Part shown: piece after piece, positions 29,504-38,272 of the stretch
Layout of the letters: each line of letters starts with the position of its first letter
Numbering within the stretch: position 1 is the first letter of the stretch
Assembly: GCA_910575075.1 (NCBI GenBank)
Contig: CAJTCY010000007.1
Coordinates: 116,997 to 180,996, forward strand
Direction of reading: 5' to 3'
Origin: Lachnospiraceae bacterium
Lineage (GTDB): Bacteria; Bacillota; Clostridia; Lachnospirales; Lachnospiraceae
DNA: 64,000 bases
Program-made: the position numbers and the translations under genes
The notes under the pieces: model-generated
What the model saw: the letters and a program-made list of their open reading frames with translations, nothing else
The model's database searches: none
What the model was told of the DNA's origin: nothing

Positions 29504-29552
29504 TACCAACATAAATTCGTCCGCGAGGTCTTGAACGAATTTATGCCTGGTA
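29504..29552 (-). terminator. stem-loop downstream of the beta-propeller gene
   Basis: TACCAACATAAATTCGT (29504-29520) pairs with ACGAATTTATGCCTGGTA (29535-29552), with an internal mismatch. It starts 20 bases past the stop at 29572. The minus-strand sequence beyond it is not strongly T-rich, so it may protect the 3' end rather than terminate efficiently. Confidence 0.45.
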
Positions 29553-29571
29553 TTTTTATTTTCAAATCGCC

Positions 29572-31821
29572 CTAAGGTTCGAGTCCTCTGACACGGTTTT
29601 TATCTGTCAGGCTGTATTCCTCAATTCTTCCATCCTGCGCCAGCAGGAAAAACCGGTCTTTGATATAAGTTCCCCGCAGCGTCCAGCCTCCCCAGTATTC
29701 TTCATCACTGCAGTCAATTTTCAAAATCTGCCGGAACTCACCATTTTCATATGTGAAGAGCAGATACGCTTGTTCATAATTATCTCCATATCCTTCTGCG
29801 GAAAACCCAAAAAGATTCTTCTGCGGATCAATCAGAACCGCCTTGTAATTATACAGCGCATCTGAATAATCATATTCCGGCAGATTTATTTTCGACTGTT
29901 CTCTCACATCTGCCGGATTGGAGATATCAAACATGGATATCTTCATTCCACGGGTTTCTCCAGTATTCTCATCCGCCTCCATGCCAATGCCAAGAAGCAG
30001 ATCTTTGGAATAAAAATGCAGGTATTCTGAAAATCCACTGATCTTAAGTTCTCCTAAAATTTGGGGCTGCCGCGGATTAGACAGATCTGCGGAAAACAGG
30101 GGATCCGTCTCCCGAAAAGTGACAAAATAACCTGCGTCACCCATAAATCTTGCCGAATATATCCGTTCTCCTTTGGCAAGATCCTCAATCTTGCCTGCCA
30201 CCTGAAGATTCTGGTCCAGCACATAGAGGCTGTTGGTAGTCGAAACATCTGATGTATCATAGCCGATAATTTCTCCGCTGATATCATCTATGACTTCTTC
30301 GCCATCACTACTCTCGACCGTAGTAACCATACGCAGATAATCTTGATACTCATTCATTGCCATATCATCACGCAGCGTTCCTTTTACGCTTCCCTCTGCC
30401 TCCTTGCTCATTCTTCCATCTTTGTAAGAATAACGGTATATTTTGGTGCTGTCCGTATGTTCCCCCTTTCTGCCATAGGAGAGATACTGGCTGTCTGTCA
30501 CATAGATACTGCTCTGGCTTACATAGAATCTATCCGCAGAAGTTACCAGAGCCCTGGTGTCCACAAATGAATCCGGCCGCTCCAGATCGACAGACGCCAT
30601 CACAAGATAAGACGCAGCGTTTGAACCTTCTGGAAGCGTAATCTTTTCTTCCGCCATTGGCTCACCGTCCAGCATTGGGACATAAGTCCCTAGGTTTTCC
30701 GGTCTTCCCGGCCTGCTGGTACTACAGGAGGCAAAGAAATACAGATATCCGTCTGAGATCCTGGATTCCATATAATTCCCCTTTACCGTAAAAGTATGAT
30801 ATTCCTGAGGGTTGCAGCGGTCCGTTATATCGTAAATATAAATGCGGCAGAACGCATATCCTGAAATCACATCTGTCAGATCCAGATCTTCTGTACTGGC
30901 TGCACGAAAAACATTTTCGATTTTATTTTTTAGGATTTGAATAAAACCGCTTTCACCGTTATCCTCATAGAGATATTCCGTCTGCTCCTCCTTTGGTTCT
31001 TGGGAATTTTCTGCCCATCCCGGTTCTAAAACAATCAGCTTATCTTCCCAGACATAAATATCGTCAATCTCATCAAAGTCTCCCACTCTTGCGGTTTCAG
31101 TCAAGCCATCTTTGGTATCTGCAATTCTCACTGTATAGCTTTCTTTGCTTTTCTGGTAAATTGCCTGATACAAATACCTGCCGTCATTCTTAATAATATC
31201 TGCCTCTTCTACAGACTCTTCCTGTTGGTTGGTCTTTCCGTAGTCTTCGCTATTATTTTCTGCACTCCCTGCCATATCTGCCGCAGCATCCGCCGTTTCT
31301 CCATCAGAACCTGTATCCGCTTCCCCCGCAGCTGCAGCTGCGTCTGCGTCTTCAGCCACGGCGTATTCTTTCCGCTCCAGATCAAGCTTCTCCTGTTCTG
31401 CCCAGACCTTGTCAAAGTTCTGATACAGCTTCTGATAAGTGGTTCCTTCCTCGGATATTGCCACAGCATCTTCTTCCCCACTCTGCGCCGTTTCCGGACA
31501 TGTATCTCCTGAAAATTCCAGATTCCAGTCCAGATTGCGTCCCACTGCAAACAGCGCAACCGCCATACATGCCGCTGCCGCAAAAGTACCGCACCACCAG
31601 CCAAGATATTTATTTCTCTTCCTTCCTTCTTCCAGTTTTGTCTCTTTTCTATGGTAAAGCTCTTCTTGCTCTTCCTTCTGGCCAGTGGTCTGCTGTCTCA
31701 GCCGCTCTTCCATCTGATGCGGAAGCAGGCTCTGAGGAATCTGCTGGTCACTGGCGCTCTCCTCCAGTAAATTCCTGATATCCGTTTCTTCCCATTTCTT
31801 TTCCCTATCATTCATTCGCAT
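29572..31821 (-). CDS. membrane-anchored C-terminal beta-propeller protein, sigma-factor partner
   Basis: A 749-residue protein. A cytoplasmic N-terminal tail of about 70 residues is followed by one membrane helix (WCGTFAAAACMAVALFAVG, ~75-95) and a large extracellular region: an acidic, Ala/Glu-rich linker, then a long beta-rich domain matching the Beta_propel family (secreted proteins with a C-terminal beta-propeller), with NNSEDYGKTNQQEESVEEAD leading into IIKNDGRYLYQ as in that family. It overlaps the end of the ECF sigma gene (TGATG arrangement); GGAGG within the sigma gene end serves as its ribosome binding site and favours the ATG at 31821, with 31824 as alternative. The layout (cytoplasmic tail, helix, outside sensor) and translational coupling suggest an anti-sigma or sensor function. 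No zinc-type anti-sigma motif is visible, so this role is inference. Confidence 0.8.
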   Translation of the reverse strand: MRMNDREKKWEETDIRNLLEESASDQQIPQSLLPHQMEERLRQQTTGQKEEQEELYHRKETKLEEGRKRNKYLGWWCGTFAAAACMAVALFAVGRNLDWNLEFSGDTCPETAQSGEEDAVAISEEGTTYQKLYQNFDKVWAEQEKLDLERKEYAVAEDADAAAAAGEADTGSDGETADAAADMAGSAENNSEDYGKTNQQEESVEEADIIKNDGRYLYQAIYQKSKESYTVRIADTKDGLTETARVGDFDEIDDIYVWEDKLIVLEPGWAENSQEPKEEQTEYLYEDNGESGFIQILKNKIENVFRAASTEDLDLTDVISGYAFCRIYIYDITDRCNPQEYHTFTVKGNYMESRISDGYLYFFASCSTSRPGRPENLGTYVPMLDGEPMAEEKITLPEGSNAASYLVMASVDLERPDSFVDTRALVTSADRFYVSQSSIYVTDSQYLSYGRKGEHTDSTKIYRYSYKDGRMSKEAEGSVKGTLRDDMAMNEYQDYLRMVTTVESSDGEEVIDDISGEIIGYDTSDVSTTNSLYVLDQNLQVAGKIEDLAKGERIYSARFMGDAGYFVTFRETDPLFSADLSNPRQPQILGELKISGFSEYLHFYSKDLLLGIGMEADENTGETRGMKISMFDISNPADVREQSKINLPEYDYSDALYNYKAVLIDPQKNLFGFSAEGYGDNYEQAYLLFTYENGEFRQILKIDCSDEEYWGGWTLRGTYIKDRFFLLAQDGRIEEYSLTDKNRVRGLEP

Positions 31822-31823
31822 CA

Positions 31824-32300
31824 TCACACCTCCAGTCTCTTTCTCATTTTTTGAAGTGCCCTCCGATATCTGGAACGGACGGTACTGTGATTCTGCCTCA
31901 TAATTTCAGCAATTTCCCGACTGGTATAGCCGCCGAAAACCGACAAGGCCACAATCAGACGTTCTTCCTCTTTCAGTTCCCAAAATACCTGTTTCACCGC
32001 TGCTGCCATGGCATAATCTGTTTCCTGGGACAGTACGCCTTCCCCAGATATAGAAATATTCTGAATATCTTCTTCTCTGCGAAACCAGCTTTTCATTCTC
32101 CTCCGGCACCGATTTACCAAAATCTGCATAATCCAGGGAGAGAACTTTTCCCTGTCCTTTAACTGATAAAATTTCTCATATGCTGTCAGTACCGCATCCT
32201 GCACAGCGTCCTCCGCTTCCTGGCAGTTCCTCATATAGTATAAAGCGGTTCGGTACATCTGCGGATAGACTTTTTCATAATACTTCATAAACTCTTCCAT
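31824..32300 (-). CDS. ECF-type RNA polymerase sigma factor
   Basis: A 158-residue sigma-70 family protein of ECF size. Region 2 spans ~7-75 (YYMRNCQEAEDAVQDAVLTAY, then KFSPWIMQILVNRCRRRMKSW) and region 4 ~105-155 (LKEEERLIVALSVFGGYTSREIAEIM, then STVRSRYRRALQKMRK, the helix-turn-helix). GGGAGG lies 10 bases before the ATG at 32300. It is translationally coupled to the beta-propeller protein downstream, which is the natural candidate for its regulator. A possible self-recognised promoter lies at 32340-32366. The regulon is unknown. Confidence 0.93.
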   Translation of the reverse strand: MEEFMKYYEKVYPQMYRTALYYMRNCQEAEDAVQDAVLTAYEKFYQLKDREKFSPWIMQILVNRCRRRMKSWFRREEDIQNISISGEGVLSQETDYAMAAAVKQVFWELKEEERLIVALSVFGGYTSREIAEIMRQNHSTVRSRYRRALQKMRKRLEV

Positions 32301-32339
32301 ATGTCCTCAACCTCCCTTGAAATGCATTTCATCCTATAA

Positions 32340-32366
32340 GAGTCCAATTTCTTCTAAAATGTTGCA
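32340..32366 (-). promoter_or_regulatory. possible ECF-sigma promoter (autoregulation)
   Basis: On the minus strand TGCAACATTTT has the AAC core typical of ECF -35 elements (TGCAAC at 32361-32366), and GGACTC follows after 15 bases (32340-32345), about 40 bases before the sigma start. Only pattern resemblance supports this. Confidence 0.3.
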
Positions 32367-32371
32367 TCTAT

Positions 32372-32413
32372 TTACTCCGGCGGTTAAATATCGACATTTA
32401 ACCGCCGGAGTAA
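32372..32413. other. 18-bp perfect hairpin between the chemoreceptor and sigma genes
   Basis: TTACTCCGGCGGTTAAAT (32372-32389) pairs perfectly with ATTTAACCGCCGGAGTAA (32396-32413), loop of 6. On the minus strand it is followed by ATAGATGC, with no T-run. It is an exceptionally stable stem directly upstream of the putative sigma promoter. Confidence 0.6.
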
Positions 32414-32419
32414 TATCAT

Positions 32420-32526
32420 AATAATTCAGCTTTCTTATTGTCCGCAGGTTGAAATGCCAGAACAGTGCGAAGACCTGCTATGCTCTGCTGCAAATCTGTA
32501 CCCAAAAATAAGAAAGCTGAATTATT
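32420..32526 (-). terminator. large structured hairpin after the chemoreceptor-like gene
   Basis: Perfect 20-bp arms AATAATTCAGCTTTCTTATT (32420-32439) and its complement (32507-32526) enclose 67 bases that form an inner stem GCAGGT/ACCTGC (32445-32450 with 32473-32478). It begins 14 bases past the stop at 32541. It could be a composite terminator, a small RNA or a palindromic insertion; the minus-strand outer flank (ATGATATTAC) is not T-rich. Confidence 0.45.
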
Positions 32527-32540
32527 GTTTTATTATTGTT

Positions 32541-33746
32541 TTATTTACGAAAATCTGTGATTTTAAAATTACCGATATGATCGATCTGCCCTTCTGGGAT
32601 GCTCTTTTCCTGTACAGGCTCCGGCAGTGTCACAATATCAGTGTCAAAAATTTCCTCAGAACCTTTCATTTTTGCCGCCTGTTCAGCCATTCCTCCGGCA
32701 GCAGCGCTTATCTGTTGCAGTTCCTGATGCAGAGATGCAAACATCTCCTTCACTTGCAAAATCTTCTCTTCCTGCTTCTCATAAGCTTCTGCTGCTTTTT
32801 TGCTAACCTCTGTATCCGCGCCAGCCTTTTCTGTCAGTTCCTCCACAATGACACTAATTTTTTCTGCCGCCTCTCGGGACTGATCTGCAAATGTGCGTAT
32901 GTCATCTGCCACAGACGCAAATCCTCCGCCCATTTTTCCTGCTCTCGCCGCTTCAATACTGGCGTTCAATGCGGCAAGATTTGCCTGACCGGAAATTCCT
33001 GCAATCATTTCACCGACAGCCCGAACCTGTTCAGCGGACTGACTGGCTGTTTCTGCCTGCTTTTGAATCTCATTCATTTTCTGGCCTTCCGCTGCACTGA
33101 TTTCCACCAGTTCTTCCATAAGCCGTCCCGCATTTTCACTGTATTCCTGCATCTTAGCTTCTGCCTCTTCAAGAATCTCTGCATGCTCCAGAATTCCATC
33201 CACTGACCTGTTTATGTCTATAATCTGTGAATGAAATTCTCTGACCTGTTCTGCCTGAGAATCAGCGTTCTCCCCAATACTGTCCATCTCACTGCCCGCC
33301 TGCTCCACGGAAGCTGCCATCTCCTGGAATGACTGGGTAAAATCTTCCGAAATCTCCCGCAGAGATACAGAAGCCTGTTTCACTCCAGTAACTACAGATG
33401 CAAGGCTGCCTGCCATACAGTTCATGGAACGCAGGATTTCTCCCAGCTCATTTTCCCGCTCCGTGATATTTTTCTCTTTCACAGCCAGTTTCTCATCAGC
33501 GACCTGATCCAGATTATTTGTAAAGTCCTGAATCCCATCTGTCAGACGTTTTGCCAGCACAGATAACACACCTGCCGCAATTACCATCATTATAAATATA
33601 CCTATCGTACCGCCGAATACTGTCAACGATCCCTTTTCCATAAGCTGCAGCACGATCATTGAAGCAATACCTATTATAATCACCGGCAGCAGCAGCGCTC
33701 CTATAACAGTTATCCGTGTTTTTCTTTCGTTTTCCATCTGTTTCAC
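32541..33746 (-). CDS. methyl-accepting chemotaxis-like transducer without large sensor domain
   Basis: A 401-residue protein. A GTG start at 33746 is 8 bases after AAGGAGG. Two adjacent membrane helices (~12-32 and ~40-62) leave almost no extracellular loop. A HAMP-like segment (~60-115) and a signalling coiled coil follow, with the conserved hairpin tip ISGQANLAALNASIEAARAG (~255-275) and GGGFASVADDIRTFADQS. It ends in a short unrelated tail. Chemoreceptors of this kind couple to CheW/CheA, but no chemotaxis or flagellar genes are in the window. It follows two ABC half-exporters by 13 bases and is almost certainly co-transcribed, so it may report on exporter activity or membrane state; that is inference. 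Confidence 0.88.
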   Translation of the reverse strand: MKQMENERKTRITVIGALLLPVIIIGIASMIVLQLMEKGSLTVFGGTIGIFIMMVIAAGVLSVLAKRLTDGIQDFTNNLDQVADEKLAVKEKNITERENELGEILRSMNCMAGSLASVVTGVKQASVSLREISEDFTQSFQEMAASVEQAGSEMDSIGENADSQAEQVREFHSQIIDINRSVDGILEHAEILEEAEAKMQEYSENAGRLMEELVEISAAEGQKMNEIQKQAETASQSAEQVRAVGEMIAGISGQANLAALNASIEAARAGKMGGGFASVADDIRTFADQSREAAEKISVIVEELTEKAGADTEVSKKAAEAYEKQEEKILQVKEMFASLHQELQQISAAAGGMAEQAAKMKGSEEIFDTDIVTLPEPVQEKSIPEGQIDHIGNFKITDFRK

Positions 33747-33759
33747 AATAAATTCCTCC

Positions 33760-35643
33760 TTAGCCTAGTACTCTTCCTGTATAGAGCTGATAATACCTGC
33801 CCTGCTCTTCCATCAGTTCCTCATGGGTGCCTCGTTCGACAATCCTGCCCTGTTCCAATACCATGATACAGTCACTGTTTCGCACTGTAGACAGACGATG
33901 GGCAATCACAAAGGTGGTTCTTCCCTTCATCAGTTTATCCATGCCATCCTGCACCAGACGCTCTGTTCTGGTATCAATGGAACTGGTTGCCTCATCCAGT
34001 ATCAGTACCGGCGGATCTGCAATCGCGGCTCTGGCGATGGCAAGAAGCTGCCTCTGCCCCTGACTCAAATTTGCCCCGTCTCCAGTAAGCATCGTCTGAT
34101 ACCCTTTGGGCAGCCTGCGGATAAAACCGTCTGCATTGGCAAGTTTCGCAGCTTCCGCAACCTCCTCATCCGAGGCGTCCAATTTACCATAACGGATATT
34201 TTCCATTACCGTATCGGTAAACAAATGGGTATCCTGCAGTACAATCCCAAGAGAACGGCGCAGGTCTGCTTTTTTTATTTTATTGATATTAATTCCATCG
34301 TAACGGATTTTTCCGTCCTGGATATCATAAAAGCGATTAATCAGATTGGTTATCGTAGTCTTGCCTGCCCCGGTAGATCCCACAAATGCAATTTTCTGTC
34401 CTGCATTGGCAAACATTTTCACATTATGGAGCACAATTTTCTCTGCACAATACCCAAAATCCACGTCGTCAAACACCACATCCCCGGTAAGCTCCACATA
34501 ATCTGTGGTACCCTCCTGTTGATGATGGTGTTTCCATGCCCAAAGCCCTGTACGCTGTTCCGATTCCTGCAGCATACCCTTATCTTTTCTGGCATTTACC
34601 AATGTCACATACCCTTCATCCACCTCCGGCTGTTCATCCATCATGGCAAATACACGCTTTGCACCTGCCATTGCCATAACTACGCTGTTGAGCTGCTGGC
34701 TTACCTGGCTGATCGGCATGTTGAAGCTCCTGTTAAATGTAAGAAAGCTTGCCAGCCCTCCCAGAGTAAAACCTCCCACACCGTTCAGAGCAAGGATTCC
34801 TCCTGCCATGGCGCAGATGACATAGCTCACGTTTCCAAGCTGCATGGTTACAGGACCTAACATATTCGCAAACTTATTTGCCTGGCTGGCGCTCACGTAT
34901 AAATCCTCATTCAGCCTGCAAAACTGCTCTATGCTCTCCTGTTCGTGACAGAACACTTTGACCACCTTCTGTCCTTCCATCATCTCTTCAATGTAACCGT
35001 TTACCTTGCCGATTTCCTGCTGCTGGGCAACAAAATATTTCCCGCTCCTGCCGGCAAAGGCCTTTGTGGCAGAAAGCATAATCCCCACCATCAGAAGCGT
35101 AACAATTGTCAGCGGAACACTTAAGACCAGCATACTCACCAGAACGCTGACAATCGTGACCGCACTGGCAAAAATCTGCGGCAGGCTCTGGCTGATCATC
35201 TGGCGCAGAGTATCAATATCGTTAGTGTATACAGACATGATATCACCATGAGCATGGGTATCAAAATACTGAATAGGGAGGCTTTCCATATGAGTAAACA
35301 AATCATCCCGCAGTCCCCGAAGCGTTCCCTGCGTCACCTTTACCATAATCCTGTTATACATCCATGTGGAACAGACGCCAATCCCATAGAAAATGCCTAC
35401 TTTCAGAATCGCTGCCGCCAAAGGCCCAAAATCCGGTTCACTGCTACCTATCATAGGAAGGATATACACATCAATCAACGTCTGCATAAACAACGTCCCC
35501 TGGACATTGGCGAGCACTCCTACAAAAATCCCGAGTATCACCAGTAAAAGATGCCACTTGTAGCTGGAAAATACATAACGCATCAGCCTGGAAAATATGT
35601 TCCAGTCCATGCCCTTTTTTGCCATAGGCTTTTTCTCATCCAT
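33760..35643 (-). CDS. ABC exporter half-transporter, catalytic-site subunit
   Basis: A 627-residue fusion of a six-helix membrane domain (~20-330) and an ATPase domain (~385-627). Seen: Walker A GSTGAGKTTITN, Q-loop VLQDTHLF, signature LSQGQRQLLAIARA, Walker B VLILDEATSSID with catalytic Glu, and H-loop IAHRLST. The start ATG (35643) overlaps the stop of the preceding half-transporter in a TGATG arrangement, so the two are translated together. The full catalytic Glu here and the Asp at that place in the partner indicate a heterodimeric exporter with one degenerate site, as in LmrCD/BmrCD-type multidrug pumps. A loop of about 30 residues (QESEQRTGLWAWKHHHQQEG) before the ATPase is an unusual His-rich linker. 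The substrate is unknown. Confidence 0.93.
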   Translation of the reverse strand: MDEKKPMAKKGMDWNIFSRLMRYVFSSYKWHLLLVILGIFVGVLANVQGTLFMQTLIDVYILPMIGSSEPDFGPLAAAILKVGIFYGIGVCSTWMYNRIMVKVTQGTLRGLRDDLFTHMESLPIQYFDTHAHGDIMSVYTNDIDTLRQMISQSLPQIFASAVTIVSVLVSMLVLSVPLTIVTLLMVGIMLSATKAFAGRSGKYFVAQQQEIGKVNGYIEEMMEGQKVVKVFCHEQESIEQFCRLNEDLYVSASQANKFANMLGPVTMQLGNVSYVICAMAGGILALNGVGGFTLGGLASFLTFNRSFNMPISQVSQQLNSVVMAMAGAKRVFAMMDEQPEVDEGYVTLVNARKDKGMLQESEQRTGLWAWKHHHQQEGTTDYVELTGDVVFDDVDFGYCAEKIVLHNVKMFANAGQKIAFVGSTGAGKTTITNLINRFYDIQDGKIRYDGININKIKKADLRRSLGIVLQDTHLFTDTVMENIRYGKLDASDEEVAEAAKLANADGFIRRLPKGYQTMLTGDGANLSQGQRQLLAIARAAIADPPVLILDEATSSIDTRTERLVQDGMDKLMKGRTTFVIAHRLSTVRNSDCIMVLEQGRIVERGTHEELMEEQGRYYQLYTGRVLG

Positions 35644-37397
35644 CACCTGCCGCCCCCTTTCTCCTCGTCAAAATCCCCACCGCCGTTTGTCTGGGATTCA
35701 TACACATCCCGGTAAATCTCACTGCATTTAAGCAATTCCTCATGCGTGCCAAAATCCGCCACTCTTCCGTTATCCATGACAACAATACGGTCTGCGTTCT
35801 GGACACTGGATATCCGCTGGGCAATAATCAGCTTGGTGGTATCTGGAATTTCTGTGGCAAAAGCCTTACGAATACGGCTGTCTGTCGCCGTATCCACCGC
35901 GCTGGTGGAATCATCCAAAATCAATATCTTCGGTTTTTTCAGCAAAGCGCGGGCGATGCACAGACGCTGTTTCTGTCCGCCGGACACATTGCTTCCGCCC
36001 TGTTCCAGATAAGTATGATACTTATCTGGAAGCCGTTCGATAAATTCATCCGCACATGCCATCTTACAAGCTCTCATGCAGTCTTCCTCTGAAACATGTT
36101 TATCTCCCCAGCGTAGATTCTCTAAAATGGTTCCAGAAAACAGCACATTTTTCTGAAGCACTACCGACACCTGATTCCGCAGCGCCTCCATATCATAGTC
36201 CCGGACATCTATGCCTCCCACAGAGACCTTTCCTGCCGTCACATCATACAGACGGCTGATAAGATTTACCAGACTGGATTTCGCACTTCCGGTCCCGCCG
36301 ATAATCCCCACTGTTTCTCCTGCCCTGATTTCCAGATTGATATCCTTTAATACTGGCTCCTGGCTGTTTTTCGCATATGCAAAATCCACATGCTCAAAGA
36401 CAACACTTCCATCCGGCACTTCCATCACAGGATTCTCTGGATTGACAAGGCTGCTTTCCTCATTAATCACTTCTGCAATTCTCTCCGCGCTTGCCATACT
36501 CATAGTCACCATTACAAAAATCATGGACAGCATCATAAGGCTCATGAGAATATTCATACAGTAAGCCAGCAGGCTCATCAATTGTCCTGTCGTAAGTTCA
36601 TCCAACACAATCATTCGTGCCCCCAGCCAGCTTATGGCTAAAATACAGCCGTACACAGTAAACTGCATCATAGGAGCATTCCAGGTGAGAATATTCTCTG
36701 CCTTGCTGAACATTTTATATATATTTTCACTTGCTTTGGTAAAGCGCTTGTTTTCATGCTCCTCCCGAACATACGCCTTTACCACCCGGATTGCAGAAAC
36801 ATTTTCCTGGACGCTGGCATTTAAGTCATCATACTTGGGGAAAATTTCCTGAAAGTATCTGGTTGCCCTGCTCATAATAAAAAACAGGCAGCCTCCCAGA
36901 GCCACTACCGCGATAAGATAAATGCCTGCCAGTTTTGCATTGATCATAAATGCCATGATCATCGCTATGACCATGCTAAAAGGAGCACGTACGCACATCC
37001 GCAGAATCATCTGATAAGCATTCTGAATATTCGTCACATCTGTGGTTAGCCTGGTTACCAGACCTGCTGTGGAAAATTTATCAATATTGGCAAAGGAAAA
37101 ATTCTGGATATTTTCAAACATGCTTCCCCTTAAATTCCTTGCCAGACCTGCCGAAGCGCTGGCAGCATATTTTGCTCCCAGCATTCCTGCTATCAGTCCC
37201 AGCAATGCCATAAGCAGCATGACTGCTCCGGTCCGGCAGATATATGCCATATTTCCTTTACTGACTCCTTCGTCAATGATTGCCGCCATCAGAAGCGGTA
37301 TCACCATTTCCATGATCACCTCTAAAATCATAAATACAGGCGTCAACAAGGAATCTCGTTTAAATTCTTTGACCTGCCCTAAGATTGTTCTTACCAT
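35643..37397 (-). CDS. ABC exporter half-transporter, degenerate-site subunit
   Basis: A 584-residue protein with an N-terminal six-helix exporter domain (~15-310) and an ATPase domain (~340-575). The ATG at 37397 (MVRTILGQVKEF) follows AGGAGG; an upstream in-frame start is unsupported. Walker A is GGTGSAKSSLVN, with Ala for the usual Gly before Lys; the signature is VSGGQKQRLCIARA; Walker B is ILILDDSTSAVD with Asp in place of the catalytic Glu; the H-loop His is replaced (IAQRISS, Gln). These changes mark the non-hydrolysing half of a heterodimer with the next gene. First gene of a three-gene operon with the partner exporter and a chemoreceptor-like protein. Confidence 0.93.
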   Translation of the reverse strand: MVRTILGQVKEFKRDSLLTPVFMILEVIMEMVIPLLMAAIIDEGVSKGNMAYICRTGAVMLLMALLGLIAGMLGAKYAASASAGLARNLRGSMFENIQNFSFANIDKFSTAGLVTRLTTDVTNIQNAYQMILRMCVRAPFSMVIAMIMAFMINAKLAGIYLIAVVALGGCLFFIMSRATRYFQEIFPKYDDLNASVQENVSAIRVVKAYVREEHENKRFTKASENIYKMFSKAENILTWNAPMMQFTVYGCILAISWLGARMIVLDELTTGQLMSLLAYCMNILMSLMMLSMIFVMVTMSMASAERIAEVINEESSLVNPENPVMEVPDGSVVFEHVDFAYAKNSQEPVLKDINLEIRAGETVGIIGGTGSAKSSLVNLISRLYDVTAGKVSVGGIDVRDYDMEALRNQVSVVLQKNVLFSGTILENLRWGDKHVSEEDCMRACKMACADEFIERLPDKYHTYLEQGGSNVSGGQKQRLCIARALLKKPKILILDDSTSAVDTATDSRIRKAFATEIPDTTKLIIAQRISSVQNADRIVVMDNGRVADFGTHEELLKCSEIYRDVYESQTNGGGDFDEEKGGGR

Positions 37398-37537
37398 TCT
37401 GTCCTCCTGTCCAGTCTGTTTCAAGTTTCCTTTCGATTGAGTTAGCATATTCTGTACAAACGATTATAGCACAATCTTCCAAAAAGTGCATACAGAAACA
37501 TAAACTTTCGTTTGGCCATTGTTAAAACTTAGGATTA

Positions 37538-37646
37538 AGGTAATTGCGAAACCCATTAATTTTTTGAATTTCATATACAATTCGAAAAAATATTTAAGTA
37601 TAATTATATGAATTGTATATGAAATTTTGATAATTTAGTCGTTTCA
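37538..37646. repeat. MITE family A, short internally deleted copy
   Basis: Begins AGGTAATTGCGAAAC like the full copy at 46419-46750, and keeps the inner inverted pair AATTTCATATACAATT (37567-37582) and AATTGTATATGAAATT (37611-37626) with only 28 bases between them. The right end has decayed (GTCGTTTCAC). It lies just upstream of the hemerythrin promoter. Confidence 0.7.
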
Positions 37647-37656
37647 CATCTGGTTC

Positions 37657-37685
37657 TTGATTATTTTTCCAAAAAGAAGTAATAT
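37657..37685 (+). promoter_or_regulatory. promoter of the bacteriohemerythrin gene
   Basis: TTGATT (37657-37662), 17-base spacer, TAATAT (37680-37685), then a short leader with CAGGAGG before the ATG at 37720. The MITE remnant ends about 10 bases upstream. Confidence 0.6.
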
Positions 37686-37719
37686 AATAAAAAAATTCCA
37701 CACAGGAGGACGAGAGCAA

Positions 37720-38139
37720 ATGTACGAAATGAAACCAGAATACTATACTGGAATTGAATCTATTGATCAGGAACACGCAAAATTATTTGAATTGGCGCAG
37801 GAAACACAGGACCTGCTGAATAATGATTTACTACAGGACAAAACAGACAGCCTGTTTCACCTGATTTCTGAATTAATTAATTATACCAAAAAACATTTTT
37901 CTCATGAAGAAGAATATCAGAGAAGCATCGGCTATGCCAACTTAAAACAGCACGCCGCACAACACCGGGCATTCGAAGACCGCCTGATGGCATTTGATTT
38001 AGAATCGATCGAAAATGACTATGAGCAGCAGAACAAAACGGTAAAATCTCTGCTGAATTTTCTTGTCACATGGCTGGTAGCCCACATTCTGGAAACAGAT
38101 ATGAAATATGTAGAAGCTGGCAAGGCGAATCCCAAATAA
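37720..38139 (+). CDS. bacteriohemerythrin
   Basis: A 139-residue four-helix di-iron protein. The ATG at 37720 lies after CAGGAGG; a longer frame from 37657 would include the promoter and is rejected. Iron ligands expected for the family are all visible: His19 (IDQEH), His59 and Glu63 (KHFSHEEEY), His78 and His82 (KQHAAQH), His122 and Asp127 (AHILETD). Family role: reversible O2 binding, used for oxygen sensing, storage or detoxification, which fits an anaerobe. One of few plus-strand genes here, with its own promoter and a shared terminator at 38175-38205. It neighbours the Fe-S assembly operon, also oxygen-sensitive, but is transcribed towards it. Confidence 0.95.
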   Translation: MYEMKPEYYTGIESIDQEHAKLFELAQETQDLLNNDLLQDKTDSLFHLISELINYTKKHFSHEEEYQRSIGYANLKQHAAQHRAFEDRLMAFDLESIENDYEQQNKTVKSLLNFLVTWLVAHILETDMKYVEAGKANPK

Positions 38140-38174
38140 CCGACTGCACCGGGCAAATGCTCTGCATAACGCAA

Positions 38175-38205
38175 ACCCCATTGAGGCAGTCTGCTCCAAT
38201 GGGGT
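38175..38205. terminator. bidirectional terminator between hemerythrin and mnmA
   Basis: ACCCCATTG (38175-38183) pairs perfectly with CAATGGGGT (38197-38205). The stem lies between two converging genes; the plus side continues AATAATAATT, so it is a moderate intrinsic terminator. Confidence 0.6.
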
Positions 38206-38272
38206 AATAATAATTCCTATTCTCCTATGCTTATTCACACCTGCGTTCCGCTCTGCCTGGACCAACTGTCTC

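Noticed and set aside
30054..31657. Many 60-130-codon frames within the beta-propeller and sigma genes
   Set aside because: All are out-of-frame shadows of well-supported genes without own start signals.
37657..37719. Longer start for bacteriohemerythrin
   Set aside because: It overlaps the predicted promoter, and the ATG at 37720 has CAGGAGG and matches family length.
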